Shown here: piece by piece, positions 1-8,092 of the stretch
How the letters are laid out: every line of letters begins with the position of its first letter
Position numbering within the stretch: position 1 is the first letter of the stretch
NCBI GenBank assembly: GCA_964570765.1
Contig: CAZMZF010000013.1
Coordinates: 1-64,000 of the forward strand
DNA: 64,000 bases
Direction: 5' to 3'
From: CAZMZF01 sp964570765
Lineage (GTDB): Bacteria; Zixibacteria; MSB-5A5; RBG-16-43-9
Notes under the pieces: generated by a model
The model's database searches: none
What the model saw: only the letters and a program-made list of their open reading frames with translations
Told to the model about the DNA's origin: nothing
Made by a program: the position numbers and the translations under genes

Positions 1-118
1 TCTGAATCTGGGTAGGCTGTGGAGAAACTTCCTCTTTCTTCGCCTTGCCAAAAGCCAGGACTGACCAGACTGTAAAGGCTAAAAGAACTAATAACACTAC
101 TAAAATACTTTTCTTCAT
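1..118 (-). CDS. Secreted protein, N-terminal fragment cut by window edge
   Basis: Only the first 39 codons lie in the window; the gene continues beyond position 1. The start is the ATG at 118, preceded by a strong AAGGAGGA ribosome binding site. The translated start is a signal peptide (MKKSILVVLLVLLAFTVWSV) followed by a charged, Gln/Glu/Pro-rich stretch. It is nearly the same as the N-terminus of the dockerin-type protein at 5100, so the two are paralogues over at least this region. The function of the missing part cannot be read here; by analogy it is an exported surface or extracellular protein. It has its own sigma-70-like promoter at 430-457 and a roughly 300-nt leader. Confidence 0.8.
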   Translation of the reverse strand, partial: MKKSILVVLLVLLAFTVWSVLAFGKAKKEEVSPQPTQIQ

Positions 119-159
119 TTGTCTTCCTCCTTAGAAAAATCAAAGGTGAAATTTTAATT

Positions 160-199
160 TCATTTCTGCTTTTCTCTTACCCCTGGCACTCACCTCCTT
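160..199 (-). promoter_or_regulatory. Leader mini-ORF with its own strong ribosome binding site
   Basis: On the minus strand AAGGAGGTG (199-191) precedes a GTG at 189 that opens a 9-codon frame ending in TGA at 160. The real start of the secreted gene is only about 40 nt further on. The same layout, with related sequence, precedes the genes starting at 5100 and 16024. It could be a leader peptide or a conserved RNA element; no function is claimed. Confidence 0.45.
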
Positions 200-330
200 A
201 ATTAGTCCCCTCTTCCCTAAAAAGGTTTGAGTTGTAAATCATGTTAACAAATCATCGTATTCTATCTAAGAAAAAATTAGATAGACTTCCACACAAGAGG
301 TTATTGATTAAGATTTAAAATCTTAGAAGG

Positions 331-384
331 GTTAAAACCAACTCTTAGAAGTTGATATCTGCCAACCACGGAACAGACATCAAC
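331..384 (-). promoter_or_regulatory. Structured 5' leader with two inverted repeats
   Basis: Between the promoter and the coding start lie an 11-bp stem with one G-U pair (arms 351-361 and 374-384, 12-nt loop) and a second short stem (CAAC/GTTG arms) at 339-354 that shares sequence with the first, so the two could be mutually exclusive. I could not match it to a known riboswitch class by eye. Confidence 0.4.
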
Positions 385-429
385 TCATAATACTTATCGG
401 CATTAGCCAGATGGCTTTTAGCCAATTAT

Positions 430-457
430 AATATATAAGTTAGACTGAGTTTGTCAA
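430..457 (-). promoter_or_regulatory. Sigma-70-type promoter for the secreted gene at 118
   Basis: On the minus strand a perfect TTGACA (457-452) is followed after 16 bp by TATATT (435-430), within a TATA-rich stretch that also offers TATAAT at 430-425. This predicts a long 5' untranslated region of about 300 nt. Confidence 0.6.
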
Positions 458-838
458 GAGAAAAATGCATTATTTTAAATATATTTTGAATTATCTAAAT
501 TCATTATTTTATCGTTTTTAAGGTAGAAATCTTTAGAGTGTTTTCCTTGCCCTATTCGCGGAATTGCTGTTGATTTAAGTCTAACTGTAATAACTGCAAA
601 GCTTTATAATTTATAACGGGGGGGAGGGAGAGTGTATGCTAACTACCTGATAATAACCAGACCTGAAGACCAAGACTGGCTAACTTGTAGTCAGACAAGT
701 AATAAGTAACATTACATATTAGACATTAGAGATATATGTAGTAGATGCTATTAGATTAGCAGTAAACCTTATATACTAAAAAGAATACCTTACGTCAATG
801 GCTGGTCAATATTGACCCATTGCTATACATCTCTGCAA
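458..838. other. Intergenic region without a gene
   Basis: No supported gene is present between the promoter at 457 and the 3' end of the penicillin-binding protein gene. The only clear structure is an inverted repeat at 795-822 whose core GGTCAATATTGACC is a perfect palindrome flanked by CAATGG and CCATTG arms. It lies 3' of the minus-strand gene but not in the usual terminator position. Confidence 0.5.
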
Positions 839-2944
839 TTAATCGCTTTTAGGGAATCTTATTTTCTCCTCCGGAGGTGGAAGGTCTTTGGAGGGATGGA
901 GGTTACAATACTCTTTCGGTTCCGATTTTTCTGTAAAATAGTCTGTAGCGGTATTTGGACATCTGCTTGTGGCTAAAAGCCCGCTTTTCAGACAGACAGT
1001 TCTTAAGAAAACCCCTTCAGGTTTCTGAAAACCTAATACCTCCATTTTTGAAGTAGCAGATTTCATAAACTCCGTCCAGATCGGTAAGGCTACTTCCGCC
1101 CCGGTTCCGTGTTTGCCTAAAGTGGTTTTATCATCAAAACCCACCCAGACTCCTACAGTTATCTGAGGAGTAAAACCAATAAACCAGGTATCCATATACT
1201 CGTCTGTAGTCCCGGTCTTACCTCCAGCCGGCCTGTCAAACCCCCATAGACGTGCAGCATATCCTGTGCCCTGGTCTATAACTGTTTGTAACATAGAGGT
1301 CATTACATAAGCAGTCTGAGGGTCTAAAACTTCCTGTTTTTTAACCTGAGTGTTTTTTTCTAAAATTTTTCCATACCTGTCTTTTATCTGAAGGAAAAAC
1401 CCTGGCTCTACCCTTACACCCCCATTTGGGAAAATAGAGTAAGCATCAGTAAGCTCTAAAAGGGTTACCTCAGAGGCACCTAAAGCTACCGAAGGATAAG
1501 GGGCAAGGTAAGAGTTAATCCCCAATTGATGAGCATATTTAATCGCCTCTTCCGGAGTTATTTTCTGAACAAGCTTAACCGAGATGATATTTCTGGAGAT
1601 CCTCAAGGCTTCTCTGAGAGTCATCGGTCCCCTGAAAGTATTGTCGTAATTCTCCGGCCTCCATTCAGTCCCATCACCAGCCTGAAGAACAACCGGAGTG
1701 TCATAAATTATATCCGTGGGATTATAACCGTTCTCTAATGCCGCCGTCCAGACAAAAGGCTTAAAGGCTGAGCCTGGTTGCCTGAGAGCTTGGACAGCTC
1801 GATTGAACTCACTTTTGGTGAAATCTTTCCCTCCTACCATTGCCAGGATATTTCCATTCTGGTTATCCAGAGCAACTAAAGCGACTTGCAATTCTTTAAA
1901 CACTCTTCTCTTTCTAACCTTTCCCTTCAGGGTATCAACCATTACTGTTGTGTAATTTTTTTCTTTTAAATTATGACTGGATTCAAAGTTTTTCTGCAAG
2001 AGGGCTAACTGGGTTTTGACGATCTCTTCTGCGGTTTTCTGCATTTCTGAATTCAGGGTAGTATAGACCAGGAGTCCCCCGCTATAAAGGCTTTTCTCAC
2101 CATATTTATCTATGAGATATTGCCTGACCATCTCGCAGAAATAGGGGCCCAGACCGACTTTTAGAGAGGAAGGTTTAAGATGAAGTGGAAGGGCTTTCAA
2201 GCTGTCATATTCAGCTTTGGTCAACTTTCCGAAATCTTCCATTGCCTTCAGAACTGAATTTCTTCGACCTAAAGCTAAATCTGGATACTTTAAAGGGGTA
2301 TATCTATTGGGAGATGGCAAAACCCCCACTAAAAGGGCGCATTCGGGTAAATTTAAATCCTTGGCATCCTTGCTGAAAAAAACCTGCGCCGCGGCCTCAA
2401 TACCGTAAGCCCCTTCTCCGAAATAGCACTGGTTAAGATACATTTCTAAGATCTCATCCTTGGAATAGGTCCTCTCGATCTTTATAGCAGTTAAGGCCTC
2501 CTTGATCTTGCGGGTTAAAGTTCTCTCTGGGGTCAAGAAGAGGGTTCGGGATAACTGTTGAGTAATGGTTGAAGCGCCCTGGATCTTCTTAAGGTGTAGA
2601 AGGGCAGTTGTTAGTGCACGGGCTGTTCCGGTAAGATCGATACCCCAGTGAGAATAGAATTTTCTATCTTCAGCCGCCAAAAGAGCATCTACTAAATAAG
2701 AGGGCATTTCTTTTAAGGGGATTAAAGTCCTTCTTTCTGTATAAAACTCTTTTATCAGTTTTCCATCCGCCGAATAGAGTTTGGTAGAGAGGTTTGGCTC
2801 GATATTATGTAACTGAGCTAAAGAGGGAAGATCTTTCTTATAGGTCTTATAGGTCTTAGCTAAGGAAATGGTGAGTAACGTAAAAATTAATATAACAATA
2901 GCGAGCAATATATAAAATTTCTTTTTATCTTTTATCTTAAACAT
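839..2944 (-). CDS. mrcA: Bifunctional penicillin-binding protein 1A
   Basis: This 701-residue protein polymerises lipid II glycan strands and crosslinks their peptides in the periplasm. A short cytoplasmic N-terminus and one membrane helix (about 10-30) lead to a family 51 glycosyltransferase domain with the EDRKFYSHWG motif (catalytic Glu92) and the QGASTITQQL motif near 122-131. The transpeptidase domain shows SAFK (Ser392, Lys395), SRN (450-452) and KTGT (576-579). The C-terminal Cys-containing tail is common in this class. The gene stands alone on the minus strand, divergent from tyrS, and no clear ribosome binding site precedes the ATG. The class A PBP assignment is firm; the 1A label follows general architecture. 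Confidence 0.95.
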   Translation of the reverse strand: MFKIKDKKKFYILLAIVILIFTLLTISLAKTYKTYKKDLPSLAQLHNIEPNLSTKLYSADGKLIKEFYTERRTLIPLKEMPSYLVDALLAAEDRKFYSHWGIDLTGTARALTTALLHLKKIQGASTITQQLSRTLFLTPERTLTRKIKEALTAIKIERTYSKDEILEMYLNQCYFGEGAYGIEAAAQVFFSKDAKDLNLPECALLVGVLPSPNRYTPLKYPDLALGRRNSVLKAMEDFGKLTKAEYDSLKALPLHLKPSSLKVGLGPYFCEMVRQYLIDKYGEKSLYSGGLLVYTTLNSEMQKTAEEIVKTQLALLQKNFESSHNLKEKNYTTVMVDTLKGKVRKRRVFKELQVALVALDNQNGNILAMVGGKDFTKSEFNRAVQALRQPGSAFKPFVWTAALENGYNPTDIIYDTPVVLQAGDGTEWRPENYDNTFRGPMTLREALRISRNIISVKLVQKITPEEAIKYAHQLGINSYLAPYPSVALGASEVTLLELTDAYSIFPNGGVRVEPGFFLQIKDRYGKILEKNTQVKKQEVLDPQTAYVMTSMLQTVIDQGTGYAARLWGFDRPAGGKTGTTDEYMDTWFIGFTPQITVGVWVGFDDKTTLGKHGTGAEVALPIWTEFMKSATSKMEVLGFQKPEGVFLRTVCLKSGLLATSRCPNTATDYFTEKSEPKEYCNLHPSKDLPPPEEKIRFPKSD

Positions 2945-3018
2945 ATTTTCAATTTAAAATATTTATTCAGGTAGTGTCAAGGAAAATCGAGTTCAAAAAA
3001 TTCAGGTAAATTTTTGTT

Positions 3019-3122
3019 AGTCGTCCACTGGACGACTCTATCTTCGTTGGTGAGGACACCAGCGAAGAGCAAATGGTAAAACTATCCACCTCTCTGGCTG
3101 GGGCAGGGCATTTGCCCTGCCC
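3019..3122. repeat. Cluster of three intergenic palindromes
   Basis: Three hairpins follow one another in the PBP-tyrS gap. They are 3019-3037 (AGTCGTCC/GGACGACT arms), 3042-3067 (CTTCGTTGGTG arms, one mismatch, loop AGGA) and 3101-3122 (GGGCAGGGCA/TGCCCTGCCC, perfect). The second is nearly the same as the palindrome at 16604-16627. They are copies of the dispersed palindromes found throughout the window. Confidence 0.7.
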
Positions 3123-3254
3123 GACTTTTGAGCTCCACCAAAAGTGGATTTGGCTTGATTTTTGTCTAAAAATAATTATATATATAAATCAAATGGTTTT
3201 CCGATTTCGGATTCATAAGGACTAACTTTAAAAACTACGTTAGCAGGAGGCTGG

Positions 3255-4490
3255 ATGTTAGGAGTAAAAGAGCAGTTAGAATTGATAAGAAGAGGTGCAG
3301 TTGAGATTATCCCGGAAGAAGAGCTAATCAAAAAACTGGAACGTTCCATCAAAAAGAATAAGCCCCTGCGAATAAAAATGGGATTCGACCCTACTGCTCC
3401 AGATATTCATTTGGGACATACGGTAGGGATCAGGAAACTGAAACAGTTTCAGGAGCTGGGTCACAAGGTAGTGCTTATCATCGGGGATTACACTGGAATG
3501 GTAGGTGACCCATCCGGTCGTTCTGAGACCAGGCCTCAGTTAAGCTATGACGAGGTCAGAAAAAATGCAGAGACTTATCAAATCCAATTTTTTAAAATCC
3601 TGGATAAAAAGAAAACCGAAGTCCATTTTAACGGAGAATGGTTCTCTAAAATGAGCTTTCAGGAGGTAATGAGTTTAGCTTCTAAATTTACTTTAGCCCG
3701 CATCCTGGAAAGAGACGATTTTGCTGAAAGATATAAAGAGCAAAGCCCCATCAGCCTGCATGAGCTTTTTTATCCGGTAATGCAGGGATACGATTCAGTA
3801 GCCATAAAAGCAGATTTAGAGATCGGGGCAACTGAGCAGAAATTTAATCTTTTGACCGCCAGACAGATTCAGGAACAGTATAGTCAGGAACCACAGATTA
3901 TTTTAACTCTGCCAGTATTGCCTGGAATAGATGGAGTCCAGAGGATGAGCAAATCGACCGGGAATTACATCGGGATCGATGAGCCGCCTGAAGAGATTTA
4001 CGGCAAGATAATGTCCATCCCAGATGAACTGATCTTTCCTTACTTTGAGCTTTTAACCGATACTCCTGAAGACGAACTCAAAAAGATTAAAAAGGATTTA
4101 GAAAAAAAAGAAGTCAATCCGATGAGCTGGAAGAAAAAACTAGGCTCTGAGATCGTGAAATTGTATCATAATCAAAAGGAGGCAGAAAAAGCCCAGGCAG
4201 AATTTGAAAAAGTTTTCTCAAAGAAAGAATTGCCCGAAAAAATAGATGAAAAAACATTTGAATATCCAGAGAAAGAAATCTGGATTCCTTACGCTTGCAC
4301 TGCAAGTGGTCTTGCAACTGGCACAGCTGAAGCAGTAAGACTTATACAACAGGGTGGGCTTTATATTGATAATGAAAGAGTGGAAAATGTAAATGAAAAG
4401 ATTCCAGTTGATGGTAAAAGAAGACTATTTAGATATGGCAAAAGAAAATTTTTGTTAGTGATCCCTCAATATAAACCCAAAAAAGATTAA
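3255..4490 (+). CDS. tyrS: Tyrosyl-tRNA synthetase
   Basis: This 411-residue class I aminoacyl-tRNA synthetase charges tRNA-Tyr in the cytoplasm. The HIGH motif appears as HLGH (52-55) in PTAPDIHLGH, and the KMSKS motif as RMSKS (230-234). A C-terminal S4-like RNA-binding domain occupies roughly 345-411 (GGLYIDNERV...). Length and spacing fit the longer TyrRZ-type bacterial enzymes. The start is supported by AGGAGG seven to eight bases before the ATG. I looked for a T-box leader upstream and saw none; the upstream gap is filled with palindromic repeats. A GC-rich hairpin at 4555 is the likely terminator. Confidence 0.96.
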   Translation: MLGVKEQLELIRRGAVEIIPEEELIKKLERSIKKNKPLRIKMGFDPTAPDIHLGHTVGIRKLKQFQELGHKVVLIIGDYTGMVGDPSGRSETRPQLSYDEVRKNAETYQIQFFKILDKKKTEVHFNGEWFSKMSFQEVMSLASKFTLARILERDDFAERYKEQSPISLHELFYPVMQGYDSVAIKADLEIGATEQKFNLLTARQIQEQYSQEPQIILTLPVLPGIDGVQRMSKSTGNYIGIDEPPEEIYGKIMSIPDELIFPYFELLTDTPEDELKKIKKDLEKKEVNPMSWKKKLGSEIVKLYHNQKEAEKAQAEFEKVFSKKELPEKIDEKTFEYPEKEIWIPYACTASGLATGTAEAVRLIQQGGLYIDNERVENVNEKIPVDGKRRLFRYGKRKFLLVIPQYKPKKD

Positions 4491-4509
4491 GAAACTTTTT
4501 CTTTAGATC

Positions 4510-4537
4510 GTAGGGGCACAGTATGCTGTGCCCCTAC
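4510..4537. repeat. Perfect palindrome of the GTAGGGGC family
   Basis: Twelve-base arms GTAGGGGCACAG and CTGTGCCCCTAC flank a TATG loop, directly after tyrS. The same outer arm recurs at 12108, 13155, 18520, 35626 and 47550 with different inner arms. Confidence 0.8.
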
Positions 4538-4554
4538 CAAAAACGGATTTGTAA

Positions 4555-4584
4555 CGCCCGACTTTAGTGTCGGGCGCTTTATTT
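4555..4584 (+). terminator. Possible Rho-independent terminator of tyrS
   Basis: An 8-bp stem CGCCCGAC/GTCGGGCG with a 6-nt loop is followed by CTTTATTT. The T-tract is imperfect, and the element may be one more member of the dispersed palindromes. Confidence 0.45.
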
Positions 4585-4596
4585 GACCCCACCCTA

Positions 4597-4672
4597 TCCC
4601 TCCTCCCCTAGGGAGGGTATTTCTATTCCCTCTCCTTAAATGAGAGGGTCAGAGTGAGGTTATCCTCACTCT
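4597..4672. repeat. CCCTCTCC/GAGAGGG type degenerate repeat
   Basis: Pyrimidine-rich stem CCTCCC...GGGAGG and CCCTCTCC...GAGAGGG blocks end in a GTGAGGTTA-like tail. Related blocks lie at about 35654-35690, 47641-47714 and 52401-52436, making this a third dispersed repeat family. Confidence 0.5.
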
Positions 4673-4843
4673 CCTTCAACCGGTCTCACATTTGCTATTT
4701 TTCCTTACAAAATACTTTTCCCCTTCACATCAAGTCCACCTGACAACCACCCAGGAGATGTATTACAGTTTCTAAAATTTTACCTCTGCTGAAAATCTAC
4801 TGATAATATTTGGCTAAAAACTCTTAGAATTTTATTTTTTTCC

Positions 4844-4872
4844 TTGACAATAATTTGTTGGTATTTTATTTT
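4844..4872 (+). promoter_or_regulatory. Sigma-70-type promoter for the dockerin protein gene
   Basis: TTGACA (4844-4849) and TATTTT (4867-4872) are separated by 17 bp. The predicted transcript has a leader of about 220 nt containing a hairpin at 5001-5015 and a mini-ORF. Confidence 0.6.
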
Positions 4873-5000
4873 GAAACCAAAATAGAGGGAAAAGGAACTT
4901 TAATGGACTAAAGTAAGGAGAGGGAGAGTTTAGGTTTTTTTCCTCGGACTATCCAAGGGGAATAATTCTCCAGCAAATAAAAAAATTCACACTTAGTAAG

Positions 5001-5075
5001 TCCGCTCAGAGCGGATTAAGTCAAAGGAGGTGAATGTCAAGGGCAAGAAGGAAGGAGAACCAAAACAAAATCTAA
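5001..5075 (+). promoter_or_regulatory. Leader hairpin plus mini-ORF with strong SD
   Basis: A 6-bp hairpin (TCCGCT-CAG-AGCGGA, 5001-5015) is followed by AAGGAGGTG (5024-5032) and an ATG at 5034 opening a 13-codon frame that stops at 5075. A second ribosome binding site then serves the true ATG at 5100. The arrangement and sequence match the leaders of the genes at 118 and 16024. Confidence 0.5.
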
Positions 5076-5099
5076 CCTTTTTAAAAAGGAGGAAATAAA

Positions 5100-8000
5100 A
5101 TGAAGAAAGGTATATTAATGGTTTTGTTAATCCTTTTAGCCTTTACAGTCTGGTCAGTCTTAGTTTTCGGTAAGGCAAAGCAGGAAGAACCTACCAAACA
5201 GCCGACCGAGATACAGAAAGCTGAGCCAGGACCGGAGGCATTTCCAGCGGTAGTATTACCCAGGCCGCATGCACAGAGACCGACTCAGCAGGATTTCCAG
5301 AAGCTTTTGGAGACTAAAGGGCTCACTCCTGAGCAAGTAGAGGCTGAGAAACAACTGCGAGTACCTGACCAGATTTTATGCCCAGAGACAGAGGATATGT
5401 TTAAAGAACTAGTGCCGGCAATGTGTAGAATATCAAATAGAGTAGGTGCCTGCTGTTATTACTATGCAGCTGGTACTGAATATCTGGCCTGCTGGGGTGA
5501 GTTATGGATAGCAACTTTAGAAGACCCTGAGGTCAATAATTTTTATGCCTGTACCTATCCAATCTATCCACTTCGAGTAGATTCGCTTTCGTTTCAGACT
5601 TACAATGGGGTTGACGTGTGCACTTTGAAGGTTCGCGCGGAAATCTGGAGTATTGACTATTCAAGTGGCTGCGCTTATCCTGGCACTATGCTCTATTCTA
5701 ATCCTACAACCTATACCTGGGTTCAGGATGGTGGATCTGAGCGCTTCTACATACCCTTTACCAATGCTTGTGTCAATGAGCCATTTTTCGCGATGTGGAT
5801 CATAGAGAACACAGATGATTTCGAGTATGACCCAGCCGATACTATTCCACCAATATATTGCGATAGTGTCCCATACAATTTCCACATCAGCTGGCTCTTC
5901 GACCAATCTGGGCGTAAGTGTGTTAGCTATTGGGGACCTTATGCTGAATACGGTTTACCTTACGGCTTTCTTGATGTTGTAGAAAATGGTATAGAATCAG
6001 GTGCTATCAGCAGGCTTGAGGCATATACCACGCCAGCCGCAGATGGTAATGGCTGCCCGACTCCGCCAGAGACCTGGTATTTCAAGGACCCGTATCCGCC
6101 TGTAGCACCCTGTGGCGTGCCTGATTTTGATCAAAATCAGATGCCTGGACCAGCATTTTGCGGACCAACAGCAGGTGCAAACTCTATCTGGTGGTTTGCC
6201 TCAAGAGAAGATTTCTCCTTAGATGGAATTGATGTTCCAACCTTAATCAGCGAGATAGCAGTAGCCTCAAACACAGACCCAAACTTTGGAACTAAGTGTG
6301 ATAGTTTAGAGGCTGGCATCCTTCAGGTAATCAAAGCCCATGGTGGCTGGTGGTTTGAGGAAACCACAGTCTATTCACCTGATTTCTGGTATATTCAGAA
6401 AGAACTGAGAGACTGTGAAGATGTGATTTTACTATTAGGGTTCTGGCAGGAAGATCCTCCAGGCACCTGGCATAGATTTGGTGGACATTTTGTCACCTTA
6501 GCCGGTGTGGACATCTTTAACCTGGCATTTGCTTTCAGCGATCCAGCTAAAGACAATTTTGAATTTGGGGGTGGCCCTGGGCAGGTTTGTGGCACACACA
6601 CTCCAGCAAACGATCCAGTTGACCATAACAGTGGAATTACTTCTTATGATTACTATTTTGTAGCCTGGCCTTCGTCCAGTCCGGGCGGACTGCTTTATCT
6701 TCCAGATTATGTAGCGAACTGGACCGATTTCCAGGACCAGAACTTCAGACCTGAACATCAGCCCAATCACGGAACTTTCAATCCATCCCTGCCTGTTCAC
6801 GTTGAAATTGAACAGGCGATAGTAGTCTCTCCTGGTCTTTCCAGGATGACTGGAGAGGTTAAAAGCTCCAAGGCTTATGAGATAGAGAACAACCAAGGTG
6901 GAATTGAAGGTTTTGGAGTTGATTTTGGAGCAGGGTTAGTTGAGGGGACCTATGCGAAAGGAGCAAGCTATGTGCTTGGCACCTCTCAGGCTGATCTGAG
7001 CTGTGATTTCCAGGACTACAATCCGCTCTCAAGCTTCCTGGCATTAGATCCACCGGTCTGCGATTCGTTCTGGGTCTCCGGTGCGGCTGGTAATTATAAG
7101 ATTGAGCAGTGCAACTACAGCTTTGCTAATAAGTTCCTGACTGACTTGGAGGTTACCAAGTATGCCTTTGGGTTCTGGGTACCAGTAGGTGGAACTGAGG
7201 ACTGTGAGTATGTGACAGAGGATGTGTATGTAGTCACCAATGTTGGTGCTTCTACCATTGCTGGTGTCCAGAGTGGTATTATAATGGATTATGACGTTGG
7301 GACTGCGACTGCCGACAATGCGGATATTGATGCTCAGCATCAGTCGATCTGGATGTGGGATCCGGCCAAGCCTGACAATGTCTTCGGGTTGACCAAGAAG
7401 CCAGCAGTAGTGGGTGACGAAGCCATTACTGGTTGGGCTCTTATGAATTCTGGTCGTGTCTGGGTTTCCCAACTGGATTCACTGAAATCCTGGATGGAGA
7501 GCTTGGGTTGGGGAGTTGATCCGGGACCTATCGACTATACTGTGATGGTAGCAGATAAACCGTTTGATCTGGCTGCAGGTGCAATGCACATTGAGAAGTG
7601 GATCAAATGGGGCCATAAATCCGCAATTGGCCCAGGCGGAGATGCTACTTGGAGACGCTTCCTCTATGATATATTGCACCAGGAAGGATATTTCCGAGGG
7701 GATGTAAATGGAGACAAAAAGTTGAGCTTGGGGGATATCGTCTATTTGATCAACTATAGTTTCAAAATGGGACCTCAGCCTTATGAATTTACGGATCAAG
7801 GCGATGTCAATAATGACAATAATGTAAACCTTGCAGACATTGTTTATTTAATTAACTACCTATTTAAACATGGACCTGCCCCCATCGACAAGAACCGCTT
7901 CCTGTTAGAATCACCCTATGTAGACCCAGCTCATCAGGCTTTAGGAATAAGAGACCCTGGACTCTTTGGTGAGCCTGCCTGGATGAACCTCGGCAGATAA
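5100..8000 (+). CDS. Secreted dockerin-type protein with C39-like peptidase module
   Basis: This 966-residue exported protein starts with a signal peptide (about 1-25) after a good AAGGAGG site. The central part (about 350-490) has the layout of a papain-fold C39-like peptidase: FCGPTAGANS with Cys354, GGHFVTLAGV with His463, then SDPAKDN. The following part (about 560-850) is beta-rich and not recognised. The C-terminus (about 867-935) holds two dockerin-like calcium-loop repeats, GDVNGDKKLSLGDIVYLINY and GDVNNDNNVNLADIVYLINY. The role is probably extracellular proteolysis or a surface structure held by the dockerin-like pair, but the catalytic assignment is inference from motif order. The gene has its own promoter and a bidirectional-looking terminator, so it is monocistronic. 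A paralogue begins at the left window edge. Confidence 0.75.
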   Translation: MKKGILMVLLILLAFTVWSVLVFGKAKQEEPTKQPTEIQKAEPGPEAFPAVVLPRPHAQRPTQQDFQKLLETKGLTPEQVEAEKQLRVPDQILCPETEDMFKELVPAMCRISNRVGACCYYYAAGTEYLACWGELWIATLEDPEVNNFYACTYPIYPLRVDSLSFQTYNGVDVCTLKVRAEIWSIDYSSGCAYPGTMLYSNPTTYTWVQDGGSERFYIPFTNACVNEPFFAMWIIENTDDFEYDPADTIPPIYCDSVPYNFHISWLFDQSGRKCVSYWGPYAEYGLPYGFLDVVENGIESGAISRLEAYTTPAADGNGCPTPPETWYFKDPYPPVAPCGVPDFDQNQMPGPAFCGPTAGANSIWWFASREDFSLDGIDVPTLISEIAVASNTDPNFGTKCDSLEAGILQVIKAHGGWWFEETTVYSPDFWYIQKELRDCEDVILLLGFWQEDPPGTWHRFGGHFVTLAGVDIFNLAFAFSDPAKDNFEFGGGPGQVCGTHTPANDPVDHNSGITSYDYYFVAWPSSSPGGLLYLPDYVANWTDFQDQNFRPEHQPNHGTFNPSLPVHVEIEQAIVVSPGLSRMTGEVKSSKAYEIENNQGGIEGFGVDFGAGLVEGTYAKGASYVLGTSQADLSCDFQDYNPLSSFLALDPPVCDSFWVSGAAGNYKIEQCNYSFANKFLTDLEVTKYAFGFWVPVGGTEDCEYVTEDVYVVTNVGASTIAGVQSGIIMDYDVGTATADNADIDAQHQSIWMWDPAKPDNVFGLTKKPAVVGDEAITGWALMNSGRVWVSQLDSLKSWMESLGWGVDPGPIDYTVMVADKPFDLAAGAMHIEKWIKWGHKSAIGPGGDATWRRFLYDILHQEGYFRGDVNGDKKLSLGDIVYLINYSFKMGPQPYEFTDQGDVNNDNNVNLADIVYLINYLFKHGPAPIDKNRFLLESPYVDPAHQALGIRDPGLFGEPAWMNLGR

Positions 8001-8026
8001 CTGAACCTGAGATATATAAATAGTAA

Positions 8027-8064
8027 AATCCCTCTCCTGTTAAAAGCGGGAGAGGGATTTTTTT
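8027..8064 (+). terminator. Rho-independent terminator between convergent genes
   Basis: The inverted repeat ATCCCTCTCC/GGGAGAGGGAT is followed by a run of seven T on the plus strand. On the minus strand the same stem is followed by TTTTACTATTT, so it may also serve the convergent pdp gene. Confidence 0.85.
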
Positions 8065-8092
8065 GTTACCTGCAGGAAAAAATCAACCTAAA

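Noticed and set aside
331..384. c-di-GMP (GEMM) or other known riboswitch in the 118 leader
   Set aside because: The conserved core sequences of GEMM-I, Moco and cobalamin riboswitches were not found; only simple inverted repeats are visible.
2945..3254. T-box riboswitch upstream of tyrS
   Set aside because: No T-box core sequence or specifier-stem layout was visible; the gap consists of three palindromes and an AT-rich promoter-like segment.
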